From contig CASDYG010000002.1 of assembly GCA_949285555.1 (NCBI GenBank), positions 62,001-126,000 of the forward strand: DNA of 64,000 nt, given 5' to 3'. The notes beneath the pieces are model-generated. The model made no database searches. It worked only from the letters and a program-made list of their open reading frames with translations, and was not told the origin of the DNA. A program made the position numbers and the translations under genes. The DNA comes from an uncultured Eubacteriales bacterium (GTDB lineage Bacteria; Bacillota; Clostridia; Peptostreptococcales; Anaerovoracaceae). Below are positions 45,154 through 54,202 of this stretch, in pieces; the stretch's first letter is position 1; every line of letters begins with the position of its first letter.

Positions 45154-46701
45154 CTAATGGTATTTTTTATCATGTACCTTTAGCCACCTATAAAGACCAA
45201 ATTCCATATATATTGTAATTAGAACAAATGGAATTGAAATAAGTATGGCAATTTGCTTTATTGCGTCAAAACCTGAATCTGTAAGTATAATTGACATCGG
45301 AATAATTGCAAGCAAAATGCACCAAAATAGCCTCATAGAAAGCCTAGGCTCTCCTACCTTTGTTACAGTTTCAGCCAAAGCAAGTGATGCAGAATCCATA
45401 GAAGAAGCAACAAATCCTACGACTAAAATTAGCATCAAAGCTGGTAGCAGTGTCGCTCCAAGTGGAAGCACCTTTAAAATTTCATAAATAACACCATCCC
45501 CCTTGCCACTTTCTATCAAGCCCAAAACATCTACCTTGCCTGTCAAATGTGAACTTATCGAGAAGCTTCCATTTATTCCAAATAGGAACCAACTTCCCGC
45601 TGATATACCAAGCATCGTTGCAATGCCTACTTCGCGGATTGTTCTACCTTTAGAAACCTTAGCAACGAAGATACCCATCATTGCCAGATAATTTAAATAA
45701 AATGCCTGAAAATATATTGTCCAGTTTTCCGGAAAACCTGTATTCCTTATCGGATCTGTATTAAGACTCATGCGAACCATTTTATCAACCATTATACCTA
45801 GTGTGTTTACAACATTTTTTAGGATAAATGAAGTCGGTCCGAATGCCAGTACATATAGTAAGAAGGCGATACATATATAGGCAGTTCCATTACTTATAAC
45901 TCTCATTCCCTTATGAGTACCAAGGTATGATGTAAATGTATATACTAGTGCAATAACGACAATAATACCAATCTTCACAAAATTCGTAGATTCAATTCCA
46001 AAAAGCTGATAAAGGCCACCCTGTGCCAAAGGTACTACTAACCCCAAGGAGGAGCTAAGTCCTCCCAAAATACCAAATATTACACAAAAATCAATACATT
46101 TTCCAAGAAATGATTTTCCCCTAGTTCCTTCGCCCATCATAGAGCAGCAAATAGCACTGGTCTGAAATGATTTGCATTTCCTTACATATACACCATAACC
46201 TATTGCCACTCCCATCACAGTATACATTGCCTGATTTGTAATTCCCCAGTGGAAAAATTGAAAGCTTAGTGATGATTCCAGTGCATTAGTGCTAAGTGGC
46301 TTTATTCCAAGACCTGGTGCTTTATAATAGAAAGCCCACTCAGTAAAAGACCAGTATAGTGCCGCTGATGCAAGCGATGCAAGCAACATCATAAAGATAT
46401 AGCTCGACATGGAATATTCTGGCTTAGACTCACCAAGCCTAATTTTTCCATATTTGCTAAATGTAATATAGATAGCAAACAAGAAAGTCAAAAAAGTAAA
46501 TACTTCAAATATAGGACCTAGAATTGCTATTACCTTCCAAAATATAGCTCCAATACCCTTGATAGTCACCTCAGGCATGGTAATCATCAGTATCAGAAAG
46601 GCACCCAGCACTAAAATGCTAGATAATATAAGCCCCATCTCCACCTGTTTTAGGTTATCCTTATCTATAGCACTAATAATACTTTTTTTATTTTTCTTCA
46701 T
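45154..46701 (-). CDS. BCCT-family betaine/carnitine-type transporter (CaiT-like)
   Basis: 515 residues, about 12 membrane segments, BCCT family. By recalled alignment it is closest to CaiT (for example PEYSMSSYIFMM, SLNTDPIRNTGFPENWT, VSKGRTIREV). The aromatic box for quaternary ammonium binding is altered but still aromatic: Phe124 for CaiT Tyr114, Trp152 for Trp142, Phe334 for Trp323, Tyr338 for Tyr327. The CaiT Arg262 position is Thr273, and the tail has SSMDSAS (near 425), like the Na+-binding TSADSAS of BetP; this suggests Na+-coupled uptake and not CaiT-type exchange. Substrate may be a betaine, carnitine or a sulfonium analogue. It has a weak ribosome binding site and follows the CoA-transferase by 7 bases, so the two are coupled. 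Confidence 0.88.
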   Translation of the reverse strand: MKKNKKSIISAIDKDNLKQVEMGLILSSILVLGAFLILMITMPEVTIKGIGAIFWKVIAILGPIFEVFTFLTFLFAIYITFSKYGKIRLGESKPEYSMSSYIFMMLLASLASAALYWSFTEWAFYYKAPGLGIKPLSTNALESSLSFQFFHWGITNQAMYTVMGVAIGYGVYVRKCKSFQTSAICCSMMGEGTRGKSFLGKCIDFCVIFGILGGLSSSLGLVVPLAQGGLYQLFGIESTNFVKIGIIVVIALVYTFTSYLGTHKGMRVISNGTAYICIAFLLYVLAFGPTSFILKNVVNTLGIMVDKMVRMSLNTDPIRNTGFPENWTIYFQAFYLNYLAMMGIFVAKVSKGRTIREVGIATMLGISAGSWFLFGINGSFSISSHLTGKVDVLGLIESGKGDGVIYEILKVLPLGATLLPALMLILVVGFVASSMDSASLALAETVTKVGEPRLSMRLFWCILLAIIPMSIILTDSGFDAIKQIAILISIPFVLITIYMEFGLYRWLKVHDKKYH

Positions 46702-46708
46702 ACTTTAC

Positions 46709-49159
46709 TTAATTTTTAAATGGAGCCTCCACAACTCCTTTGTAAACTAATTCATCTATTTTATCCTTACTATATCCAAGCCTTGTCAATATGTCTACTG
46801 TATGTGCACCTGGATAAGTAGGGGCAGTATAATTACATTCAGTAGGTGTTTTACTGAACAACACAGGGATGTTTACAGCAAGATATTCTCCCATATTATC
46901 CTGATGTATTATTTCAAAAGGATGTATCCTTTCCTTCTTACTTTGTTTATAAAACTCGCCTATCGTCTGTACAGCACAGCAAGCAAGTCCAGCCTTCAAA
47001 AGTGTTTTTTCAAGTGTATGTCTATCCACTTTTTTCGTTTTTTCATTGATTAAAGCTATAACCTGTTCTCTATTTTTTTGCCTAAATTCCAATTCCTTAA
47101 ATCTATGCTTTTCTTCCTCAGAAACAGTCAGTATTTCGCACAGCTTGAGCCAATCCATATCAGTTTTTACAGCTATAACCACATGTCCATCACTTGCTTC
47201 AAATTCACCATAGGGTACATAATTTTTGTGATGATTTCCAGTACGCTTGCTAAACACCTTCGATTTTGAATATTCCAAAAGAGGTGTTTCACACAGATAA
47301 AAAGCTGCATCAAGCATAGCAAGATCTATTCGACTGCCTTTACCACTTTTCTCCCTGTGAATAAGAGCCATTGCTATACCCCTTAGCAGCTGCAGACCTG
47401 ACCATGTATCACATAAAGAAAATCCCGGCTTAATAGGAGCAGCATTATCTTCACCAGAACAGGCTACAAGTCCACTCCTTGCTGCAGCAATAATATCCAT
47501 GCAAGGTAAATGGGATAAAGGTCCATAGGTTCCAAATCCACTTATTGAGCCATATATTAATTTTGGATTTAACTCCCTTAGTGTTTTGTACCCAAGTCCC
47601 ATTTTTTCCATTGTACCAGCTTTATAATTTTCAATTACTATATCTGCATCCCTAATCATCTCAAGAAGTAGCTTCTTTCCTTCAGGGCTTCTCATATCTA
47701 CTGCAATACCTTTTTTCCCTCTGTTGTATTGACAATAGTATAAGCTGATATTATTTATAAACGGGCCATACTCTCTGGAAATATCTCCAGTGCCAAGTCT
47801 TTCTATCTTAATAACTTCGGCTCCCATGTCGCTTAGCATCATACCACAAAACGGAGCGGCTAGTACCTGTGAAAAATCAACTACCTTTATTCCTGATAGA
47901 GGTCCTTTCTTCTTGTTTACATTCCTCTTTTGTGGTTTGCGCTCTCTTTGAATGCTTGATTGACTACTTACTACATTGTTCTTTTCGTTAGCAATAAGCT
48001 CTAAAATTTCCTGCCTATTCTCATCTAGTGCTGGAGCTTTTATTGATTTTATTCCAGCTTTTTCGCCGTACACAATATTTGCTTTATCTTCTTCTACAGC
48101 TTTATCATCAATAAATTTAACTGGACAACCAGGAAGAAGTACCTCATCATTTTCTATCTTTACTGTTTTAATCATATCCCTAAGATATAATTGAGTCTCT
48201 TCAAGCGCTTCCTTTGTAGTACTACACATAGTTCCCGGGATCAGTGCTTCATCACAGATACTAACTATTTCCGACATGCTCATATCTGCAAATAATTCCT
48301 CTAACCTATATCTCAAATCGGAAAAATAATGCTTTCCACGAGTATGATTTACACCATATTTAGGGTGAGTAATCCACTCAGCTCTATCAAATGCCACACA
48401 GAATTTATTCCACTGCGCATCAGATGAAATACCAAGAGCAATATAGCCATCCTTGCACCTTAAAATATCATAGGGATTTACATTTGGATGAGCATTTCCG
48501 GTTCTCATAGGATCTTCCTTTTCGGCTCCATAGCTTATCACCTTATCCTCTGTAACAGCGACAAGAGAGGCACATAGGCTGGTATCTACCAGCTGCCCCT
48601 CTCCAGTTTTAATGCTATGATATATTGCTATACAAATACCCATTGCCAAAAAGCTAGACGAATAGTGCTTAGCTATATTAAATCCAATTCTAGTAGGAGG
48701 ATTTTCCGGAAAGCCTGTGATATGCATTATACCTGTATGTGCCTGTGCAAGTAGTTCATCAAAAGCAAGCTCATTTTCAGCTAAGCTTGTACCAGAAAAT
48801 GTTGTTCGACCATACACCAATGCAGGATTTATTTGACTTAGCCTTGCATAGCTGAGATTGATTGATTTCATATAGCCTAGCGAAAAATTTTCGATCAGAG
48901 CATCTGCTTTTTCTACAAGCTGTAAAAAAATTTTCTGTTCATCTTCATTTTCTAGATCGAGAATTATACTCTTTTTGCCGCGATTTTCCATCAAGTGGCT
49001 AAGACTTATACCATTTTTTATAGGAAGTTCACTTCTCAGCGAATCTCCCTTTTTTGTCTCCACCTTGATAACGTTAGCACCATGATCAGCTAATTCCATC
49101 CCACAATATCCATATCCGTCTGTTAAATCAATTATCGTAAGCCCATCAAGTGGTCTCAT
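46709..49159 (-). CDS. Tandem CaiB/BaiF-family (class III) CoA-transferase, two fused domains
   Basis: 816 residues made of two complete family III CoA-transferase domains, residues 1-390 and 421-816, joined by a basic linker (about 395-420). Each has a candidate catalytic aspartate at the usual place: Asp134 in LAFDELLAQA and Asp555 in PCMDIIAAA; each also has the glycine-rich CoA-binding region and IENxxxGxM motif. Enzymes of this family (CaiB, Frc) work as interlocked dimers, so the fusion may be an internal heterodimer; the DMSP enzyme DddD has the same two-domain build and a BCCT neighbour. Expected reaction: CoA transfer to a carboxylate such as a betaine. No CaiA, CaiC, CaiD or CaiE homologue is nearby. 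AAAGGGGAG precedes the ATG. Confidence 0.85.
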   Translation of the reverse strand: MRPLDGLTIIDLTDGYGYCGMELADHGANVIKVETKKGDSLRSELPIKNGISLSHLMENRGKKSIILDLENEDEQKIFLQLVEKADALIENFSLGYMKSINLSYARLSQINPALVYGRTTFSGTSLAENELAFDELLAQAHTGIMHITGFPENPPTRIGFNIAKHYSSSFLAMGICIAIYHSIKTGEGQLVDTSLCASLVAVTEDKVISYGAEKEDPMRTGNAHPNVNPYDILRCKDGYIALGISSDAQWNKFCVAFDRAEWITHPKYGVNHTRGKHYFSDLRYRLEELFADMSMSEIVSICDEALIPGTMCSTTKEALEETQLYLRDMIKTVKIENDEVLLPGCPVKFIDDKAVEEDKANIVYGEKAGIKSIKAPALDENRQEILELIANEKNNVVSSQSSIQRERKPQKRNVNKKKGPLSGIKVVDFSQVLAAPFCGMMLSDMGAEVIKIERLGTGDISREYGPFINNISLYYCQYNRGKKGIAVDMRSPEGKKLLLEMIRDADIVIENYKAGTMEKMGLGYKTLRELNPKLIYGSISGFGTYGPLSHLPCMDIIAAARSGLVACSGEDNAAPIKPGFSLCDTWSGLQLLRGIAMALIHREKSGKGSRIDLAMLDAAFYLCETPLLEYSKSKVFSKRTGNHHKNYVPYGEFEASDGHVVIAVKTDMDWLKLCEILTVSEEEKHRFKELEFRQKNREQVIALINEKTKKVDRHTLEKTLLKAGLACCAVQTIGEFYKQSKKERIHPFEIIHQDNMGEYLAVNIPVLFSKTPTECNYTAPTYPGAHTVDILTRLGYSKDKIDELVYKGVVEAPFKN

Positions 49160-49212
49160 AATACTCCCCTTTCCAATGCTGCAATATAACTACATCTAAA
49201 TATAGGCTAAAT

Positions 49213-50133
49213 CTATCGTCTATCAATATGCATACTATAGTAGCTCATAATGGAAGTTAGACCTAATTTATTCCAAACATTTTGGACGATGAAATTATCA
49301 AATTGAGTGCCTGTAGATACAAATTTGTTTCTTTTATTGGCAATTTCAATAACACAATTTAACATGGATTTGTAAACTCCAAGTCCACGTCCATTTACTC
49401 CAACCCCGCCTATACCTACACTAAGGCAATGGCTCAGGCTCTGAAAAGTCCAAAAGCCCACAATCTCATTTCGATATTCAGCAACAATTATTTCTTCATT
49501 TTCATTTTTCGTCATAAAGCCCTTGCTAATCCAGTCTGTATATACCTGTGTAGCCTTACTTGCTGTGACATTTGATATATGGTACTGACCCTGATACACA
49601 TCAAATACAGCCCCTGCCAAATCATACAGCTCTTTCTCATGTTTAGATATGTACTCCTCATCTGCAAGAAATACATTTACCTTAGAGGCGTCAGATTGCT
49701 TAATCTGCATATCTGGCATAGATATATAGGTTACAAGTCCTCCACAAAAGATCTTCCTCTCAAAAGTAGCATTAAATGCCTTTATTACATCTACTACATG
49801 ACTTGGAATTCGGAAGTTATAGTAACCAGGCTGCTCGGACATATGCTTATCAATTAGCTGCATTAGTTTGATTATACTGTCGTGTTGCTTTTCATCATGT
49901 AGAGTTTCTATTGAAGAAAACACAAAATCTACCATGTATACTGTAAAGCCATAGACTCTTGTAAGGGGTTTGTTGAGATGAATATGACAACCTATAACAT
50001 CATCTGTGTCGGATACGTTATAGGTAATTGGCACATCTCCTCTTTTTATTTTTTCAGCTAAATTATCTTGATTTTTATTTATATATGCAAGTCCTAACTC
50101 TTGCATATCACATATATATGCCGCCTTACTCAT
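49213..50133 (-). CDS. GNAT acyltransferase, WecD-like, two-part
   Basis: 306 residues. The second half (about 155-306) is a GNAT domain: DWISKGF, the EEIIVAEYRNEIVGFWTF strand pair and the CoA loop VGVNGRGLGVYKSML near residues 246-260. The first half (1-150) has no motif I recognise and may be a degenerate GNAT fold or substrate domain. The layout resembles WecD/FdtC-type enzymes that acylate the amino group of nucleotide-linked 4-amino-4,6-dideoxy sugars. It is co-transcribed with the CoA-transferase, transporter and (upstream) the amino-sugar genes, so its acyl donor may not be acetyl-CoA. GGAGG ribosome binding site. Confidence 0.72.
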   Translation of the reverse strand: MSKAAYICDMQELGLAYINKNQDNLAEKIKRGDVPITYNVSDTDDVIGCHIHLNKPLTRVYGFTVYMVDFVFSSIETLHDEKQHDSIIKLMQLIDKHMSEQPGYYNFRIPSHVVDVIKAFNATFERKIFCGGLVTYISMPDMQIKQSDASKVNVFLADEEYISKHEKELYDLAGAVFDVYQGQYHISNVTASKATQVYTDWISKGFMTKNENEEIIVAEYRNEIVGFWTFQSLSHCLSVGIGGVGVNGRGLGVYKSMLNCVIEIANKRNKFVSTGTQFDNFIVQNVWNKLGLTSIMSYYSMHIDRR

Positions 50134-50154
50134 GCTTCCTCCATTTACTAAAAA

Positions 50155-52914
50155 TTACCAAATTTTATTATTTTTCATGACAAAATTATATACTACATTT
50201 AAGTCGACATTGCCCGATATTCCTGGAACTTTACCCTGAGATGTATATTGCCACATAGAATAAGTTCTATCATAGGTAACCCTATCATAGTATTGAGCCA
50301 CCCATACAGGATATTTATTGTCCACCTTGCTCATATCGATATTATTTTGCATAAAGCTTGTATATGAATAGTACATAGCTTGATAACCTGCCTTGTTCAC
50401 CTCATCTAAGAATGCATTAGCTATAGCAGTATTTTGTCCCTTAGATAAATAGCCTGTTCTACCTACACCATCACTGTCGGAATAAATTTCCATATCCAGC
50501 ACCAGAGGGCGAGTAATATTATACTTTTTGGCTCTCTCAATCATGTATCTTGCTTCATTTCGCGCTTCTGCTTCAGTAATTGCCTGAGAGTAGTGATAAA
50601 GGCCAACTTCGATGCCCACCTTTTGTGCTCCCACAATATATTCATCCATTTTACTATCATTGTAAAGTTTACCAGAGCCCGCAAAGGTTCCCGATGAACG
50701 AATTATCGCTACCTCTACACCGGAATTTCTCACTGCACTCCAGTCTGTTACTGGATTCCAAACGGAAATATCAATCCCTACCTGAGACTGTAAATATCCG
50801 CTATTATCAAAGAAATATTTATATCCGTTAATATCCTGATGACCTGTAAGCATCTTGCCATTTGCATCATAGAATTTATAAGAATTACCATCCTTTACCC
50901 ACCCTCTCAATTTCGTAGGCTGAGATTCTGGCCTGGTAATCTCACCTGTTGCAGGATTTGGGACATATCGTATGCCATCCTTTTGGAATGGTTCTGTTAC
51001 CATTCTTCCAGTTGTATCAAGATAATACATTGTAATCTTGCTAGATTCTAAAAATCTGTCTCTATACAGTCTTCCCTGGCTATCGCTATGATACCATCCG
51101 CCATCATGCTTTATCCAGCTATTTATTAGTACAACCCCTTTTTCGTCAGCAATGTAGTAGTCCTGACCCACGCAGTAATAACCAATTCCAGGAGTCTTAT
51201 CACTTTTTATATACATCAAGCCCAAAGATGTCTTGTAAAATCCAGGGGACTGATTATACAGGATTGCTCCACTACTGGAATCTGGTATATAATATTTGTT
51301 TCCGATGAAAAATGGTTTCGTAACTAACTTCGCATCAGCATCAAAATAATAGAAGCATTCATCATTAAAATGAACATTCATATTTGCATAGAGGTAACCA
51401 TCTTTACTTGATAGATACCAGTCACCTTTGTACAAGGTCCATGTCGATTTTTTAATAGCTCCATCCACTGATGCTATATACTTTTTCCCACTCACCTGAA
51501 ACAGTCCTGTTGAAGGTTTTCCATTGCTATTGTAGTAATATGTCTTTCCATTTTTATTCACAAATCCAACATACTTTTCATTGAAAATCTCGCCTGTCTT
51601 AGAATCAGGAATATAGTTTGTTTTTCCTATCCAGAATGCTTCCTTTTTTACCCTTCCACTTGCTTCCAGATAGTACTGGCTGTAGTTAGTATAATGTATG
51701 AATCTGCTCGTATATAGAGCTCCCGTTGGATCCGAATGGTAAGTATCACCTTTATAAGTGATCCAAGAGGATTTCTTAATCTTTCCATTGCTGTCAGCAA
51801 TATATTTTTTATCATTCTTTGAGAAATAGCCAGTAGCAAGAGTTCCATTGCTATTAACATATGAAAGTGTGCCGTCGCTATTTTCTATAAATCTGTCACC
51901 ATAGTATATTTCTCCGCTATCAGAATTAGGTATATAACGCTGTTGCCCTATATAAAAAGGATACTTTACAACCCTTCCCTGATTATCCAGATAGTATTCA
52001 CTATATGTCGTATAATGTATGAATCTGTTTCTGTACAAAGCTCCCGTAGCATCTGAATGATAAGTGTAACCATTGTAATTAATCCAGCTTGACTTTTTAA
52101 TTTTCCCATTACTATCCGCTATATACAGCTTACCATTAATACTAAAGGCGCCTTTTTTTACAATACCATTCTCATCTATGTATGAAATGGTTCCATCTGA
52201 ATTATCGATAAATCTTGCCCCATAGATGATTTCACCTGTATCAGCATTAGGTCTATAATATGTTTGTCCTATATAAAAAGGATATTTTACAACCCTTCCT
52301 TGATTATCGAGATAGTACTCACTGTATGTCGTATAATGAATAAATCTATTTTTGTACAGCACTCCATTAGCATCTGAATGATAGGTATTACCATTGTAAT
52401 ATATCCATCTAGATGACTTTACCAGTTCTCCACTATATTGTTCGAAGTAATATAGATTACCACCTATATCATGGATACCTTTTAGCCTTTCTCCGTTCAA
52501 ATAGTAATATACCTTATTCCCCTCAGTTTGCCATCCCTCTTTTAAGCTTCTAGCAGAACGTGCACTTCTTCTTATTCCCTGAGTTACATTCGCTCTGGTA
52601 TCGTAGGAGTGATTTCCAATTGTGGCTTCACTATCATTTACGGTACCGTCATTTACTGGTGTACCATTTAAGTTTATACTTTCAACCACAGGAGTAGCAG
52701 TGCTTTCATTATCAGAATTCACATCTGAAGAAGCTTTATCCTCATTTTCAGTTCTATATTCAGTAACATTATTATTGTCAATCGATATTTCAGGATAACT
52801 TTCTTGACTATCCGTGGCAAACACAAAGCTTTTATTATACTCAAAGAGCAATAACAATATTGCCGTAATACTTAAAATCAACACTATTCGTCTAACATTC
52901 TTAATTTTAACCAT
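50155..52914 (-). CDS. Secreted GH25 cell-wall hydrolase with choline-binding-type repeats
   Basis: 919 residues. Signal peptide at 1-34 (hydrophobic 9-24), low-complexity acidic/Ser-rich stretch 36-115, then cell-wall-binding repeats, then a C-terminal GH25 lysozyme (muramidase) domain at 711-915. In GH25, Asp715 (VGIDIS), Asp807 and Glu809 (LVLDMEIYSD) match the catalytic acidic residues, and the C-terminal VDLN is conserved. Five 107-residue units carry the YHSD/WYxS landmark at 178, 285, 392, 499 and 607, plus two classical CW_binding_1 repeats (GWVKDGNSYKFYDANGKMLTG) at 671-710. It should cut peptidoglycan on the cell surface while held by the repeats. It lies 2 bases after the upstream glycosyltransferase stop, in a glycan operon. 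Confidence 0.9.
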   Translation of the reverse strand: MVKIKNVRRIVLILSITAILLLLFEYNKSFVFATDSQESYPEISIDNNNVTEYRTENEDKASSDVNSDNESTATPVVESINLNGTPVNDGTVNDSEATIGNHSYDTRANVTQGIRRSARSARSLKEGWQTEGNKVYYYLNGERLKGIHDIGGNLYYFEQYSGELVKSSRWIYYNGNTYHSDANGVLYKNRFIHYTTYSEYYLDNQGRVVKYPFYIGQTYYRPNADTGEIIYGARFIDNSDGTISYIDENGIVKKGAFSINGKLYIADSNGKIKKSSWINYNGYTYHSDATGALYRNRFIHYTTYSEYYLDNQGRVVKYPFYIGQQRYIPNSDSGEIYYGDRFIENSDGTLSYVNSNGTLATGYFSKNDKKYIADSNGKIKKSSWITYKGDTYHSDPTGALYTSRFIHYTNYSQYYLEASGRVKKEAFWIGKTNYIPDSKTGEIFNEKYVGFVNKNGKTYYYNSNGKPSTGLFQVSGKKYIASVDGAIKKSTWTLYKGDWYLSSKDGYLYANMNVHFNDECFYYFDADAKLVTKPFFIGNKYYIPDSSSGAILYNQSPGFYKTSLGLMYIKSDKTPGIGYYCVGQDYYIADEKGVVLINSWIKHDGGWYHSDSQGRLYRDRFLESSKITMYYLDTTGRMVTEPFQKDGIRYVPNPATGEITRPESQPTKLRGWVKDGNSYKFYDANGKMLTGHQDINGYKYFFDNSGYLQSQVGIDISVWNPVTDWSAVRNSGVEVAIIRSSGTFAGSGKLYNDSKMDEYIVGAQKVGIEVGLYHYSQAITEAEARNEARYMIERAKKYNITRPLVLDMEIYSDSDGVGRTGYLSKGQNTAIANAFLDEVNKAGYQAMYYSYTSFMQNNIDMSKVDNKYPVWVAQYYDRVTYDRTYSMWQYTSQGKVPGISGNVDLNVVYNFVMKNNKIW
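50932..52413 (-). repeat. Five tandem coding repeats of about 321 bases
   Basis: Within the GH25 gene, codons for residues about 168-661 form five units of 107 codons (the last 108). The first three are close to one another at protein level (for example FIHYTTYSEYYLDNQGRVVKYPFYIG occurs almost unchanged in units 1 and 2), while units 4 and 5 have diverged. Expected to be length-variable between strains. Confidence 0.85.
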
Positions 52915-52916
52915 AT

Positions 52917-54068
52917 TTATTCCCCTAAAATCTTCGTGTAAAGTTCTTTAATATTTTCTACTTCCATTTCCCAGTTGAAATATAACTTAGACAACTTTTT
53001 GCCTGTTTCTCCCAATTGTTGTGATAAGTCTCTATTTTCTAAAAGCTCCTTTAAGGCAGACTTTATCTGCTCAGAACTGTCAGGACTCACGGTAATACCG
53101 AATTGTTCCTTAGCATTTAGCTTAACTGTATAAGGAGTATCACTAATTACCATAGGCATTCCCATAGCCATATATTCATATACTTTTGTAGGTAGATTAT
53201 CTAATTTATAGTACTGCCCCACATTCAAAATAGTTGATACTCCTATGCGGCTATTTTTATAGGTATCTACTACCTTATGCCTATTACAATTACCTAAAAG
53301 TGTAACATTATCTCCGATCAAGCCTGCTGCCATAAGCTCATCCTTGTAAGTCTCAGGTGAAAAGTCACCACCTAGTGCCAGACGAATATCTTCATCCTTA
53401 ATGGCCTCTAACAGTTTTGTAATTCCCCTACTTTTTGTTAAGCTTCCAATATGACAGCAATCATATTTTTTATCGTCCCATGCCACATCTTCATTTACAC
53501 TTGCAAATTCCTCTAGAATCGGAGTATTATTAGCATATGCAAAATTATTACATCTATCGGAAAATAAATTTTCTCCTTCATAGTCTGCAGGCGCTATCAC
53601 TCCATCTATAGCCTTACAAACCTTCGTTTCAAATCGTAAATAAATTTCACTAACAAACCATCTTAAAAGTTTAGGAATATATTCCTTGATTTTTATCTGT
53701 TGGTAAGTAAATTCATGGCTATCAAAAACCACTTTTTTCCCTATTTTCTTTAAACTATATCCAACTTTCAATAGCTCTGGATCATGAAAATGATAAATAT
53801 CGGCATCAACCTTTATAGCTTCTTTATATACCTTTTTGGTAAATGAAAACATTCGTTCAAACCTAGATGATGGCTTAGCACCGATTCCTATAACATTCAC
53901 ATTATTCTCCAGTCGAGATTCACCTGGAGCTATAAGCGTTACCTCAAAACGCTCGTCCTTTGCTATAAAAGTACACTCTTTTTGAAATATACGCACATCA
54001 TAACTATCATGTGCACTGGTCAAATGACATATCTTGATTTTTTTCATACTTTTACCCAAATCACTCAT
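52917..54068 (-). CDS. GT-B glycosyltransferase (family 4-like)
   Basis: About 383 residues. N-terminal KICHLTSAHDSYDVRIFQKECTF shows the acceptor-site HxxxD-like pattern; C-terminal half has CCHIGSLTKSRGITKLLEA and the donor region around YEYMAMGMPMVISDTP, typical of family 4 enzymes. The start is uncertain: ATG at 54068 (9 bases after AGAGG), a TTG at 54077 or ATG at 54047 (MKKIKI, weak ribosome binding site). The predicted promoter would put the RNA start near 54076, making the first two nearly leaderless. First gene of the unit that includes the GH25, GNAT, CoA-transferase and BCCT genes. Confidence 0.8.
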   Translation of the reverse strand: MSDLGKSMKKIKICHLTSAHDSYDVRIFQKECTFIAKDERFEVTLIAPGESRLENNVNVIGIGAKPSSRFERMFSFTKKVYKEAIKVDADIYHFHDPELLKVGYSLKKIGKKVVFDSHEFTYQQIKIKEYIPKLLRWFVSEIYLRFETKVCKAIDGVIAPADYEGENLFSDRCNNFAYANNTPILEEFASVNEDVAWDDKKYDCCHIGSLTKSRGITKLLEAIKDEDIRLALGGDFSPETYKDELMAAGLIGDNVTLLGNCNRHKVVDTYKNSRIGVSTILNVGQYYKLDNLPTKVYEYMAMGMPMVISDTPYTVKLNAKEQFGITVSPDSSEQIKSALKELLENRDLSQQLGETGKKLSKLYFNWEMEVENIKELYTKILGE

Positions 54069-54082
54069 AAAATTCAACCTCT

Positions 54083-54111
54083 ATTATACAAAAAAAACAA
54101 TATTCAATCAA
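54083..54111 (-). promoter_or_regulatory. Promoter of the glycosyltransferase-GH25-GNAT-CaiB-BCCT unit
   Basis: Minus-strand TTGATT (54111-54106), 17-base spacer with an unusual T8 run, consensus TATAAT (54088-54083). It lies in the 179-base gap 54069-54247, just downstream of the terminator at 54203-54239, so it starts a new unit. Confidence 0.7.
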
Positions 54112-54202
54112 CAAAAGCATACATAAGGTATTTAGTTCTTCTCAACCGTCTCATATAAGCAAGACATTTGCTATGGATAAAAGTAACCACTCTTGCTTGA
54201 AC

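Noticed and set aside
45154..49159. A complete carnitine or gamma-butyrobetaine (cai/gbu) degradation operon
   Set aside because: Only transporter and CoA-transferase types are present; no acyl-CoA dehydrogenase, crotonobetainyl-CoA hydratase, CoA ligase or ETF gene lies within the locus. Kept only as an alternative.
50155..52914. Prophage endolysin
   Set aside because: It has a signal peptide and no holin, tail or integrase genes are nearby; neighbours are glycan genes.
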